64,000 bases of DNA, taken from positions 3,534,001 to 3,598,000 of the forward strand of contig NZ_CP121274.1 in assembly GCF_029639405.1 (NCBI RefSeq), given 5' to 3'. The notes beneath the pieces are model-generated. The model had not been told where the DNA came from. It worked only from the letters and a program-made list of their open reading frames with translations, and did not search any database. Below are positions 8,963-17,258 of this stretch, piece after piece. The stretch's first letter is position 1. Each line of letters starts with the position of its first letter. This DNA comes from Microbacterium proteolyticum (GTDB lineage: Bacteria > Actinomycetota > Actinomycetes > Actinomycetales > Microbacteriaceae). The position numbers and the translations under genes are program-made.

Positions 8963-9808
8963 TCAGCCCGCCGGGAAACGCTGGACGCCGAGGACGGCGA
9001 GCAGGCGGATCTTCTCCTCCGCCTCGCTGCGCGGCTCCGGGGTCAACACCAGCAGCGCCTGAGCGCGGTCCTCGGTGAACAGCACCTGGCAGTCGACCTC
9101 GATGTCGCCGAGTTCGGGATGCACGAGCACCTTGTGATCGGCGAAGCGCTGAGCGACCTCCTGGCGCTCCCACAGCGCGCGGAACTCCTCACTGCGGGGC
9201 AGCAACTCGGAGACGAGCTCGCCCGCGGTCGAGGAGGGGCCGAGCAGACCGTAGGCGGCACGGAGACCCGCGACGATGGCCCTGCTCTGTCGTTCACGGT
9301 CGGAAGCGGGATAGATCTCGCGGTCCCCGCGCGGCGGCACGAACCACCGCCACGCCTCGAACCGCGCCCATCCGCGCGCGCCGACGTGGTCGCCCAGCAG
9401 CGCGATGCCGAGTGCGTTCTGCGCCAGCGTCTCACCGAGGTGGGAGATGATCAGGGCCGGAGTGTCCGACAGACGCGCGAAGACGCGCTGCAGCGCCGGC
9501 GAGACGTGATCGGCGCGCCCGAGCCGATCGGGCACGGCGTGACCGGCGAGACGGAAGAGGTAGTCGCGTTCGTCGCGGCTCAGGCGCAGGGCCCGCGCGA
9601 GCGCGGCGAGCACGGTCGTGCTCGGCTGCGGACCCCGCTGCTGCTCGAGGCGCGTGTAGTAGTCGACCGACATCGCGGCCGCGGCGGCCACCTCCTCGCG
9701 CCGCAGACCCGCCGTCCGACGCCGCGCGCCCTCCGTCATGCCGATGTCGCCGGGTCGCAACGCCTCCCGCCGCGCGCGGAGGAAGTCGGCCATGCCACTT
9801 CGGTCCAT
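8963..9808 (-). CDS. Helix-turn-helix regulator with MmyB-like ligand-binding domain
   Basis: 281-residue regulator: an XRE-type HTH (about residues 9-75, with GLRREEVAAAAAMSVDYYTRLEQ) followed by an MmyB-like domain containing LARALRLSRDERDYLFRLAGH and the C-terminal VLVHPELGDIEVDCQVL. Such proteins are common in actinobacteria and typically repress a divergent oxidoreductase gene. Here it is divergent from a short-chain dehydrogenase gene about 100 bases away, consistent with local control. The ATG at 9808 is favoured over further upstream starts because the upstream stretch lacks homology; CAGGAT six bases ahead of it resembles a weak -10. Confidence 0.9.
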   Translation of the reverse strand: MDRSGMADFLRARREALRPGDIGMTEGARRRTAGLRREEVAAAAAMSVDYYTRLEQQRGPQPSTTVLAALARALRLSRDERDYLFRLAGHAVPDRLGRADHVSPALQRVFARLSDTPALIISHLGETLAQNALGIALLGDHVGARGWARFEAWRWFVPPRGDREIYPASDRERQSRAIVAGLRAAYGLLGPSSTAGELVSELLPRSEEFRALWERQEVAQRFADHKVLVHPELGDIEVDCQVLFTEDRAQALLVLTPEPRSEAEEKIRLLAVLGVQRFPAG

Positions 9809-9909
9809 GCATCCATCCTGCGGGCATGGAGGCTCGGCATCCAGGGATCGCCGGTCCCCCGATCGAGGGAACCTGGATGCCACTCGGCCCCCGAGCCGAG
9901 ACTGACGAC

Positions 9910-10668
9910 ATGAACATCACCGGAAACACCGTCTTCATCCCCGGAGCCACGAGCGGGATCGGCCTCGCCCTCGCGGAGCGGCTGGTCGCCGCCGGCAACA
10001 CCGTCATCGTCGGCGGACGCCGGCAGGAGCGGCTCGACGAGATCGCCCGCACCCACCCGGGCATCGACACCGTCCGCATAGACACGGCCGACGCGGCATC
10101 CATCTCGGAGGTGACGCGCGAGGTGATCTCGCGGCATCCGGGGCTGAACACGCTGATCGCGATGGCGGGGGTCATGCGCGTGGAGGACTGGCGGGAAGGA
10201 TCCGCCGTCCTGGCGACCGCCGAGGAGACCGTGACGACGAACGTGCTCGGCCCGCTCCGTCTCATCGCCGCCCTCCTCCCCCACCTGCAGCGGCAGCCGG
10301 AGGCCACGATCATGACGGTGTCCTCCGGGCTGGCGTTCGTCCCGCTGCGGGCGACCCCGACCTACAACGCGACGAAGGCCGCCATCCACATGTTCAGCGA
10401 GTCCCTGCGGCTGCAACTCGAGGGCACGTCCGTGGCGGTGGTCGAGCTGGAGCCGCCGTCCGTCGCGACCGACCTCCTCCCCGGTCAGCGGGAGAGCTCG
10501 TTCGCCATGCCGCTGGAGGAGTTCGCCGACGAGGTCATGGCGATCCTCCGCGAGCAGCCGGACGCCACCGAGATCCAGGTCGAACGGGTCGGGTTCCTCC
10601 GGCACGCCGAGGCGCGCGGCGACTACGCCGAGACGGTCCGGGCGCTCAACGCCGCCGACCCCCACTGA
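9910..10668 (+). CDS. Short-chain dehydrogenase/reductase (DltE-like)
   Basis: 252-residue classical SDR. The nucleotide-binding motif is GATSGIG (about residues 13-19), NAG corresponds to AMAGVM near residue 90, and the catalytic pair lies in YNATKAA (about residue 154-158) after a Ser in VSSGLAF. The cofactor is NAD(P)H; the substrate is unknown. The start ATG at 9910 is chosen because the Rossmann strand begins directly after it; upstream in-frame ATGs lie in the intergenic promoter region. It is encoded divergently from the MmyB-like regulator, its probable repressor. Confidence 0.9.
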   Translation: MNITGNTVFIPGATSGIGLALAERLVAAGNTVIVGGRRQERLDEIARTHPGIDTVRIDTADAASISEVTREVISRHPGLNTLIAMAGVMRVEDWREGSAVLATAEETVTTNVLGPLRLIAALLPHLQRQPEATIMTVSSGLAFVPLRATPTYNATKAAIHMFSESLRLQLEGTSVAVVELEPPSVATDLLPGQRESSFAMPLEEFADEVMAILREQPDATEIQVERVGFLRHAEARGDYAETVRALNAADPH

Positions 10669-10752
10669 CCTCGCGGCATCCCCCGGGCCGGGGACCGTCA
10701 CGCCCATCCCCTAGGGTGAAGGGAAAACGACGATCATGGTCCGGGGGGCTTC

Positions 10753-11802
10753 ATGGGGATCGCACGCACATGGGTCTTCCCGATCCTGCGCCTGCTTCTG
10801 GTGGCGGTCATCGCCGTCGCGCTGATCAAACTGGCCTTCTTCCCGGACGGCCCGGCCGAGGCCGACCCGGCCCAACCGACGGGGACGATCGTCGAGCCGC
10901 GCGTTCCCGTGACATCGGGCACGATCACCAACGACGTCGTGATCAAGGCGACGGTGTCGGCCGATCCCGCGGTGCCCCTGAGATCGACCGCCGGCGGGAC
11001 CGTCAACAAGATCTTCGTCTCCCAGGGAGCCACCGTCTCAGCGGGCGACGTGATCTTCAACGTCAAGGTCCCGATCGAACGCGACCCGGCCGACAGCGTG
11101 GATGCCGAGGGCAACCCGAAGCCGGCGATCTTCCGCTACGAGGATGTCGTGGCGCCCATCGCGGGGACCCTGAGCTCCCTGTCCGTCATCGCGGGGCAGG
11201 AGCTCACCGTCGGAGCGGCCGCCGGGAACGTCGCTCCGCCGTCGTTCTCCGTCTCGGGCAACCTCGAGCCGGCGCAGCAGTACCGCCTCCTCAACCGCCC
11301 CGGCGACGCGTCGGTCACGATCACCGGGGGTCCGGCGGCTTTCACCTGCACGAACCTGCGCATCACGACTCCTCTCGCCGGCAGCTCGACGGACGAGTCC
11401 GCGTCGTCGGCGGGCGGCGGCGGCGCGGGATCCGGCTCGACGACGGGTTCGGGCACGACGGCGACGTGCGCGGTACCGGGCGACGTCACCGTCTTCGCGG
11501 GCCTCGCGGCGGAGATGACGATCTCGGGCGGCAGCGCCGAGAACGTGCTCGTGGTCCCCACCACCGCCGTCCGCGGTGCGGCGCAGAGCGGCACCGTCTG
11601 GGTGTCGACCCCGGACGGCGCAGCCGAGGAGCGCGCGGTGGCCCTCGGCCTCACCGACGGGACTCAGGTGCAGATCACCGACGGGCTCACCGAGGGCGAA
11701 GAGGTCCTGGAGTTCGCCCCGGGCGCGATGGCGACGACTCCGGACGGGTGCACCGCGTACCCCGACGGGTCGATGTTCTGCGAATCGGCTCTGCAGCCGT
11801 GA
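10753..11802 (+). CDS. MacA/HlyD-type periplasmic-adaptor-like protein of an ABC export operon
   Basis: 349-residue membrane-anchored protein: an N-terminal helix (LRLLLVAVIAVALIKLAFF) followed by an extracellular part with a lipoyl/barrel-sandwich half (STAGGTVNKIFVSQGATVSAGD) and a C-terminal beta-barrel part (LVVPTTAVRG..GTVWV). A Gly/Ser-rich stretch of about 30 residues flanked by two cysteines (CTN..., CAVPGD) interrupts the middle. GGGGGG upstream of the ATG fits a ribosome-binding site. The next two genes encode the ATPase and FtsX-type permease, so the three form a MacAB-like complex. In a monoderm there is no TolC partner; substrates may be peptides or antibiotics (inference). Confidence 0.87.
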   Translation: MGIARTWVFPILRLLLVAVIAVALIKLAFFPDGPAEADPAQPTGTIVEPRVPVTSGTITNDVVIKATVSADPAVPLRSTAGGTVNKIFVSQGATVSAGDVIFNVKVPIERDPADSVDAEGNPKPAIFRYEDVVAPIAGTLSSLSVIAGQELTVGAAAGNVAPPSFSVSGNLEPAQQYRLLNRPGDASVTITGGPAAFTCTNLRITTPLAGSSTDESASSAGGGGAGSGSTTGSGTTATCAVPGDVTVFAGLAAEMTISGGSAENVLVVPTTAVRGAAQSGTVWVSTPDGAAEERAVALGLTDGTQVQITDGLTEGEEVLEFAPGAMATTPDGCTAYPDGSMFCESALQP

Positions 11803-12587
11803 GCCTGCTGGAACTGCGCGAGGTCACTCGCACGGTCCTCCCGCCGGACCAGCCGGCGCTGACGATCCTGTCGGGCGTCGACCTCACCATCGAACCGCGC
11901 GATCACGTGTCGATCGTCGGCCGTTCGGGCTCGGGGAAGTCCACGCTCCTGAATCTCCTCGGGCTTCTCGACCTGCCCACCAGCGGCGAGATCTCGTTCG
12001 ATGACGCACCCGTCCGCCGCCTGTCGACGGCGCGCCGCGACCGGCTGCGGGGCGCGGCGATCGGGTTCGTCTTCCAGCAGTTCAACCTGCTGCAAGGGCG
12101 CACCGCCCTCGAGAACGTCACGATGCCGTTGCTGTACTCCAGCGGCCGGACGTTCTGGCGGCGCACGAAGATCGCCGCCGACATGCTCGACCTCGTCGGT
12201 CTCGGACACCGCCTCCACAGCATGCCCGACCGTCTGTCCGGCGGCGAGCAGCAGCGCGTCGCGATCGCGCGGTCGCTCGTGCGCGGGCCCCGGCTGATCC
12301 TCGCCGACGAACCCACCGGCGCCCTCGACCTCGACACGGGTCAGAGCGTGATGGAGCTCATCGACGAGGTCGCCGAGCGCACGGGAGCCGCTCAGGTCGT
12401 CATCACGCACGACCCGATGATCGCGCGCCGCGCCCGCCGGCATTTCCGCCTCGATCGCGGCATCCTCACCCCTGTCGACGACCCGACGCTCGAACCGCGC
12501 ACGCGCCGCGAGGTCCGGGAGATGGCGCCCGCCGAGGCCACCGACGCCGAGACCGATGTCGACGCCGTCGTCGGGGAAGCCGGCTGA
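11799..12587 (+). CDS. ABC transporter ATP-binding protein, MacB/LolD-type
   Basis: 262-residue ATPase with all motifs: Walker A GRSGSGKSTLL (about residue 42), Q-loop FVFQQFNLL, signature LSGGEQQR, Walker B LILADEPTGALD and switch His in VVITHDP. The family pairs with FtsX-like permeases. The GTG at 11799 overlaps the adaptor stop (GTGA), fixing the start. The C-terminus of about 30 residues is acidic and poorly conserved. It is translationally coupled to both neighbours, so a three-gene export unit is certain in organisation. Confidence 0.96.
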   Translation: MSLLELREVTRTVLPPDQPALTILSGVDLTIEPRDHVSIVGRSGSGKSTLLNLLGLLDLPTSGEISFDDAPVRRLSTARRDRLRGAAIGFVFQQFNLLQGRTALENVTMPLLYSSGRTFWRRTKIAADMLDLVGLGHRLHSMPDRLSGGEQQRVAIARSLVRGPRLILADEPTGALDLDTGQSVMELIDEVAERTGAAQVVITHDPMIARRARRHFRLDRGILTPVDDPTLEPRTRREVREMAPAEATDAETDVDAVVGEAG

Positions 12588-13873
12588 TGCGCGCGGTGTC
12601 GAGCCTCGTCGGCTCGCTTCTCGAAGCGTGGCAGGAGGTGCGGGTCCACCGCACCCGCGTGCTGCTGTCGCTCATCGGGGTGGCCGTCGCGGTGTGCTCG
12701 CTCACGACCGTCGTCGCCCTCGGCGCGATCGTCCAGCAGGCCAACCAGGAGATGAGCGAACGGCAGAGCGGGCGCCCGGCGAGCCTGAACGTCTCGGCAT
12801 TCCGAAACGACGGCGAGATCGATCCGACGCGAATGGATGCCGCCTGGAACGACGTCGTGCAGCGCTACGGGATCTCGTTCGCGACACGCGCGCAGCAGAC
12901 GTCGCAGATGGTCCCATTCGTCAGCGGCGTCGCCCAGGTCGCGACCCAGGCGGTCGATCAGCCGTACGGCGAGATGCACCGCGTCCGCATGCTCGAGGGC
13001 GAGTGGTTCACCCCGACGGATGCCGAGCAGCTGGCGCCGCGACTCATCGTCAACGAGGTGTTCTGGGACCGGATGGGCCGCCCCGATCTGTCCACCCACC
13101 CCGTCGTGGCGCTCGGCGGTCAGGCGGTGCCCGGCGCGGCATCCGGGATCCCACCGGGCGGGACGACCGCGGTGGTCGTGGGGGTCACGCCCTCGTCGAC
13201 GTGGGACACCGAACCCTCGATGTTCATGCTTGCGGACCAGGCGGAGGCGGTCCAGGCGGCCGCGATCGGGCGCAGCGGGGCCGACGCGGCTGCGAGCTCA
13301 CCGTACGGCGGGGCGCCGCAGTCGCAGTACGAGATGTGGGTGCCGCCCGAGCTGGCCGACCAGCTCGCGACGCTCGTCACGCGCGACCTCACGGCGGCCC
13401 TCGGCGACGGCACCCAGGTGAATGTGAGCCGTCAGGACTGGGCGACCTACGGCGACGACCCGTTCCTGGTGACCAAGATGGTCGTGATCGGCATCGCCGT
13501 GCTCGTCCTGCTCCTCGGCGCCCTCGGGCTGGTGAACATCGCGCTCGTGACGGTCAAGCAGCGCGTGCGCGAGATCGGTATCCGACGCAGTTTCGGCGCC
13601 ACCGCGGGGCGGGTGTTCTTCGCGGTGATGATGGAGAGCGTCGTCGCCACGGTCGTGGCCGGAGCCGCGGGGGTGATGGCATCCATCCTCATCGTGCAAT
13701 CGCCGTGGCTGCGCGACCTCATCGGTCAGGGCATGGTGAGCGACTTCCCGCCCTTCCCCGTGGATGCCGCGATCACCGGATTGGCGGCGGCCACAGCCGT
13801 CGGAGCGCTCGCGGGTCTGCTGCCCGCGCTCGTCGCGGTGCGGGTGAAGGTCATCGACGCGATCCGGTACTGA
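12587..13873 (+). CDS. FtsX-like ABC permease (MacB-type)
   Basis: 428-residue permease: one N-terminal membrane helix (RTRVLLSLIGVAVAVCSLTTVV), a large extracellular MacB_PCD-like domain (about residues 50-290), then three membrane helices forming the FtsX core, with the conserved VKQRVREIGIRRSFGAT (about residue 320). ATG overlaps the last base of the ATPase stop. Acts in the cell membrane as the mechanotransmitting half of the MacAB-like machine. A hairpin follows 25 bases after the stop. Confidence 0.93.
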   Translation: MRAVSSLVGSLLEAWQEVRVHRTRVLLSLIGVAVAVCSLTTVVALGAIVQQANQEMSERQSGRPASLNVSAFRNDGEIDPTRMDAAWNDVVQRYGISFATRAQQTSQMVPFVSGVAQVATQAVDQPYGEMHRVRMLEGEWFTPTDAEQLAPRLIVNEVFWDRMGRPDLSTHPVVALGGQAVPGAASGIPPGGTTAVVVGVTPSSTWDTEPSMFMLADQAEAVQAAAIGRSGADAAASSPYGGAPQSQYEMWVPPELADQLATLVTRDLTAALGDGTQVNVSRQDWATYGDDPFLVTKMVVIGIAVLVLLLGALGLVNIALVTVKQRVREIGIRRSFGATAGRVFFAVMMESVVATVVAGAAGVMASILIVQSPWLRDLIGQGMVSDFPPFPVDAAITGLAAATAVGALAGLLPALVAVRVKVIDAIRY

Positions 13874-13898
13874 CCTCGCACCGGGTGGCACGACGCTC

Positions 13899-13942
13899 GT
13901 TGCGCCTGGGCGACCCCCAAAAATCATCCGCCCAGGCACAAC
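13899..13942. terminator. Hairpin after the MacAB-like operon
   Basis: GTTGCGCCTGGGCG (13899-13912) pairs with CGCCCAGGCACAAC (13929-13942), with one G-U pair, around a 16-base loop containing five A residues. Probable operon terminator. Confidence 0.65.
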
Positions 13943-13986
13943 GGGCCTGAGCACACGGTACTGGGACGTGAGTTTGATGTCCAGTT

Positions 13987-14005
13987 TTGGAATGCCAAGT
14001 TCCAA
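13987..14005. promoter_or_regulatory. Palindromic candidate operator before the TetR-type gene
   Basis: TTGGAA-N7-TTCCAA in an unusually AT-rich patch directly upstream of the regulator start. Autorepression through this site is an inference from position and symmetry. Confidence 0.4.
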
Positions 14006-14034
14006 GTATCGAGATTGTGATGTTGAATATCAGA

Positions 14035-14817
14035 ATGAGCTCTTCAGGGTGGGGCGCCCCCGGGCGCAGCAGCAGACAGTCGGCGGACGAGACGCGACAA
14101 GCGGCTCTGACGACCGCGCTGTCCATGCTGACGCAGTCGGGACTGACGGTCAGCCTGGAGCACTTGAGCATCGAGGACCTCATCCGGACGGCGGGTCTCC
14201 CCCGCAGCACCTTCTACCGGCTCTGGCCCGCCAAGGAACGGTTCTTCGCCGACCTGCTGGTCGAGTTGGCGACATCGTCGGAGTCGCACGACGCGATGTT
14301 CTATCCCGGGACGCAGGTGGCCGCCAACGACGTCATCACTGCTAACCAGCATCTGCTCGTGTCCCACGAGGGGCGCGTGGCGGTCCTGCGCGAGGCCGTC
14401 CGGGTCGCCGGTCGCATGAACTTCGAGCACTTCAGCGAGTCGGTGGGCTGGCGCACGCACGTGACGCTCGTCACATCGGCGAGCAGCCTGGCCGACGAGG
14501 ACACGCGCTCGCGTCTCGTCCAAGCCTTGCAGCAGACCGAGAACATGTTCATCGCGCGCACCGCGGAGTTCTACGGCGCGGCCTTGAGCGGACTCGGATT
14601 CTCCTTCCTCCCCGGCGCTTCCGCGGAGCTGCTCGCCGGCCTCGGTGCCGCCGTCGTGGAAGGCCTCGCCCAGCGGCGTCTCGTGAACCCCGATCTGGCC
14701 GACACCATCATCACGAAGCCGGGCCTCGACGGCGAACTCGTCGAGTGGCACCCCGCCGCGCTCGGTTTCTGGGGCATCCTCGAGGGCCTCGTCGACCTCG
14801 AGCCGCACGAGAACTGA
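14035..14817 (+). CDS. TetR/AcrR-type transcriptional regulator
   Basis: 260-residue protein with an N-terminal TetR HTH: SIEDLIRTAGLPRSTFYRLWPAKERFFADLL (about residues 40-70) is the helix-turn-helix with the usual F-Y-x-x-W-x-x-K/E continuation. The remainder is a helical ligand domain without assignable specificity. The start is uncertain: ATG codons at 14020 and 14035 are possible and neither has a good ribosome-binding site. A palindrome at 13987-14005 may be its own operator. It follows the MacAB-like operon on the same strand after a terminator; control of that exporter is possible but not shown. Confidence 0.83.
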   Translation: MSSSGWGAPGRSSRQSADETRQAALTTALSMLTQSGLTVSLEHLSIEDLIRTAGLPRSTFYRLWPAKERFFADLLVELATSSESHDAMFYPGTQVAANDVITANQHLLVSHEGRVAVLREAVRVAGRMNFEHFSESVGWRTHVTLVTSASSLADEDTRSRLVQALQQTENMFIARTAEFYGAALSGLGFSFLPGASAELLAGLGAAVVEGLAQRRLVNPDLADTIITKPGLDGELVEWHPAALGFWGILEGLVDLEPHEN

Positions 14818-14969
14818 GGCGATCGGCGACCGCCCCCACCGCCGGGTGCGCGCGTCACTCCGGACCCTGAGGCGACGGTCGAGGGGCTCGCGAGGTGAAC
14901 ACCGGGGTGAGCGCGCGGGGCCGCGAGCAGCGAGCCCCTAGGTTCGGGCTGTCCACCCGAAGGAGTCCC

Positions 14970-15899
14970 GTGTCGATCTCGCCCTCCCCCGCAGCCGCAG
15001 TCGCACCCGCGTTCCAGAGCCGTCGTCGACCCGAACGACGTCGCGTGCTGCAGCTGATCCTCGGCGTCGTCGTCTACGCGGTCTCGCAGGTGGCGATGAC
15101 GGCCGGCGCCGTGCTGGTGTTCGGGCTGATGAGCTCGGGCGACGCGAGTGCCACGGTCGGCGAGATCCTCGCCGCCGCCGGTCCCGCGGCACCCACGGGG
15201 TTCCTCGTGGGTGCCGCGGTCAGCGTGCTCGGGTTCTTCCTCGTCGTGCGGTTCGTGTCCCGCCGCCGTGTCGCGGAGTTCTCCCTCCCCGGGGCGGGCC
15301 GCGAGTTCGGCTGGGGGCTGCTCATCGGTGTCGGCATCGTGGCTGCGGCCGTCGGCATCCTGGCCCTGCTGACGGTCTACCGCGTCGTGAGCGTCCAGGT
15401 GGGCCTGGGCATCGTGACGGGCCTGATGTTCGGGATCGGTCCGGCCGTGATGGAGGAGATCTTCTTCCGCGGATTCCTGCTCCGAATCCTGGATGACTGG
15501 GTGGGCTCGTGGGGCGCGCTGATCGTGGTGAGCGTCCTGTTCGCGCTCGTGCACGCGCTCAGCTCCCCCGCCGGCCCGGTCGCTGCTCTGTTCGTCCTCA
15601 TCTCGGCGAGCCTCGCGCTCAACATGGCGTGGTTCCTGACGCGGCGCCTGTGGATGCCGATCGCCCTCCACCTCGGCCTCAACGCCGCGCAGGGTGCATT
15701 GTTCGGTCTGCACGTCTCCGGCAACGCCACCGGACAGGGCCTGTTCACCGCCGACCTCGTCGGGCCCGATCTGCTCACCGGAGGCGCGGTGGGCGGCGAG
15801 GGTTCCCTGCCGTTCCTCGTGGTGGCCCTCGGCGTGGGGATCGTGCTGACGGTGGTCGCGGTGCGGCGCGGCGTGATGCTCCCCCGCGTGCGGCACTGA
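14970..15899 (+). CDS. CPBP-family intramembrane metalloprotease (CAAX protease-like)
   Basis: 309-residue protein with about eight membrane segments. Family motifs are present: motif 1 MEEIFFRGFLL (EExxxR, about residues 160-170), motif 2 with LFALVHAL, and the later His in MPIALHLGLNAAQG. These Glu and His residues form the metal site in the Abi/CPBP superfamily. Possible roles include protein processing or bacteriocin self-immunity; none can be assigned. The GTG at 14970 is preferred because AAGGAG lies just upstream; TAGGTT at 14939-14944 is a plausible -10. A terminator hairpin follows at 15927. Confidence 0.87.
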   Translation: MSISPSPAAAVAPAFQSRRRPERRRVLQLILGVVVYAVSQVAMTAGAVLVFGLMSSGDASATVGEILAAAGPAAPTGFLVGAAVSVLGFFLVVRFVSRRRVAEFSLPGAGREFGWGLLIGVGIVAAAVGILALLTVYRVVSVQVGLGIVTGLMFGIGPAVMEEIFFRGFLLRILDDWVGSWGALIVVSVLFALVHALSSPAGPVAALFVLISASLALNMAWFLTRRLWMPIALHLGLNAAQGALFGLHVSGNATGQGLFTADLVGPDLLTGGAVGGEGSLPFLVVALGVGIVLTVVAVRRGVMLPRVRH

Positions 15900-15926
15900 T
15901 CGAGGGACTGCTCCAGACGCCAAGGA

Positions 15927-15950
15927 CCCCGGATGCGGTGGCATCCGGGG
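15927..15950. terminator. Intrinsic terminator hairpin
   Basis: CCCCGGATGC pairs perfectly with GCATCCGGGG over a four-base loop between convergent genes. Same GGATGC/GCATCC core as other terminators here. Confidence 0.85.
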
Positions 15951-15971
15951 CCCCTGCGAGGACCACAGGCC

Positions 15972-16628
15972 TCAGTCGGTCGACGCGCCCTTCGAGGCCG
16001 CGAGTTCGCGACCGTACGTCACCGCGTCCCCCTCGGCCTTGAGCTTGAGCGCCAGAGCGGTGTCGGCGAACGCGTCGAGCGCCGGGTTGACCCCGACGAG
16101 CGTGAACGGACGCTCGACGACGCGGAGGTCGAGCCCCCAGACGTCCTCGAGCACGCGGCGCAGCCAGCCGGTCGAGTGGTCCCAGCCCTCCTTGGGCGTC
16201 CCGGGTGCGTAGTTGCCGCCGAGCACCGTCACCAGCGTCGCGGGCTTGCCCTGCAGCGCCGTGCCCTGCGGGTCGATGCGGGGGTCGGTGTACGCGAGGT
16301 CGAACCAGGTCTTGAAGTGCTGCGAGACGCCGTAGTTGTACAGCGGGACGGCGAACAGCAGCGCCTCGGCGCCGATGAGCTCGTCGGCGAACGTCGTCGC
16401 CAGGGCCTGCGCCTCACGCTGCCCCGCGGTGCGCTCCTCCTCCGCGACGAACTTCGCCGTGACGGCGTCGGCCCACGCGGTCGCCGGAACCGGTGCGGTG
16501 GCGAGATCGCGACGCGTGACGCCCGAGTCGGGGTGCGCGTCGACCCATTCCTGCTCGACGAGATCGGCGAGCGACCGGCTCGCGCTCGAGGCGGGGAGGA
16601 TGCTGGCATCCAGGCGGAACAGGGACAT
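15972..16628 (-). CDS. FMN-dependent NADH-azoreductase (AzoR-like flavodoxin-fold)
   Basis: 218-residue flavodoxin-fold oxidoreductase. N-terminal LFRLDASILPASSASRSL binds FMN phosphate, VPLYNYGVSQHFKTWFDL (about residues 94-112) is the hallmark of AzoR/NQO-type enzymes, and LGGNYAPGTPKEG supplies the later flavin loop. Known activity is NAD(P)H-dependent reduction of quinones and azo compounds, commonly a detoxification role. It is encoded divergently from an HxlR regulator with a palindrome between them, so it is probably induced by quinones or electrophiles through that regulator. Confidence 0.92.
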   Translation of the reverse strand: MSLFRLDASILPASSASRSLADLVEQEWVDAHPDSGVTRRDLATAPVPATAWADAVTAKFVAEEERTAGQREAQALATTFADELIGAEALLFAVPLYNYGVSQHFKTWFDLAYTDPRIDPQGTALQGKPATLVTVLGGNYAPGTPKEGWDHSTGWLRRVLEDVWGLDLRVVERPFTLVGVNPALDAFADTALALKLKAEGDAVTYGRELAASKGASTD

Positions 16629-16655
16629 GGGTCTCCAATCAGAAAGTGAGAGCTA

Positions 16656-16670
16656 CTCTGTAAAACAGAG
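16656..16670. promoter_or_regulatory. Inverted-repeat operator between azoR-type and hxlR-type genes
   Basis: CTCTGT-AAA-ACAGAG, a perfect six-base palindrome in the 78-base divergent intergenic region, a fitting binding site for the dimeric HxlR regulator encoded next to it. Confidence 0.6.
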
Positions 16671-16694
16671 CGACTAGCCAGACTGTAGCACGGG

Positions 16695-16700
16695 TAGGCT
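16695..16700 (+). promoter_or_regulatory. -10 hexamer of the hxlR-type gene
   Basis: TAGGCT six bases before the GTG at 16707. The intervening bases are GGAGGG, which may alternatively act as a ribosome-binding site if transcription starts further upstream. Confidence 0.5.
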
Positions 16701-16706
16701 GGAGGG

Positions 16707-17048
16707 GTGACGGAAAGTCCGGATGCCGAGATCAGCGCCTGCGATGCCGCGGTGACGCTCGCCTTCTCGGTGCTCGGCAAGCGCTGGAACGGCATGATCC
16801 TGTCGTCGCTCGGCGCGGGCGCGACGACCTTCGTCGGTCTCCGCCGCGCCGTCTCCGGGATCAGCGACGCCGTGCTCTCGGACCGCCTCGCGGAGCTCGC
16901 AACGACCGGCCTCACCGTCCGCACGGTCGACGCCGGCCCGCCCGTCTCGGTGTCCTACGACCTGACCGACGCGGGGCGTCGCGTGCTGCCCGTGCTGGAT
17001 CAGCTCGGCGCGTGGGCGCGGGAGAACCTGGCGCCGGCAGAGCGCTGA
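16707..17048 (+). CDS. HxlR-family transcriptional regulator
   Basis: 113-residue winged-helix protein. The family pattern is clear: VLGKRWNGMILSSL (about residue 22), FVGLRRAVSGISDAVLSDRLAELATTGL forming the recognition helix, and the wing ending VSYDLTDAGRRVLPVL. It lacks the N-terminal Cys followed by P[IV] of many HxlR members but has one Cys at position 12, in DAEISACDAAVTL, close to the classical redox/electrophile-sensing position. Probably represses or activates the divergent azoreductase gene, as YodB/HypR do in Bacillus (established family knowledge; here inferred). Confidence 0.92.
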   Translation: MTESPDAEISACDAAVTLAFSVLGKRWNGMILSSLGAGATTFVGLRRAVSGISDAVLSDRLAELATTGLTVRTVDAGPPVSVSYDLTDAGRRVLPVLDQLGAWARENLAPAER

Positions 17049-17068
17049 CCCTCCCCGGGAACGAGAAC

Positions 17069-17094
17069 GGCGCCCCTCCCGAAGGAGAGGCGCC
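17069..17094. terminator. Terminator shared by hxlR-type gene and tRNA-Ala
   Basis: GGCGCCCCTCC (17069-17079) pairs with GGAGAGGCGCC (17084-17094) over a CGAA tetraloop. It lies downstream of both convergent transcription units. Confidence 0.8.
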
Positions 17095-17108
17095 GCACGT
17101 TGTTCGGT

Positions 17109-17181
17109 GGACCTGAGGGGATTCGAACCCCTGACCTCCTCGATGCGAACGAGGCGCGCTACCAACTGCGCCACAGGCCCG
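17109..17181 (-). tRNA. tRNA-Ala (CGC)
   Basis: Complete cloverleaf on the minus strand: acceptor GGGCCTG/CAGGTCC, anticodon stem CCTCG/CGAGG around the loop TTCGCAT, giving anticodon CGC for GCG codons, and a T-arm with GGTTCGAATCC. Discriminator base A; CCA is not encoded. Confidence 0.96.
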
Positions 17182-17258
17182 GACAACTCCACAACACTAT
17201 CACGCACCCCTCGCCCCGACCGACCGGGGCGACCTCCCGGGCGTGCCGCGCCGAGTGC

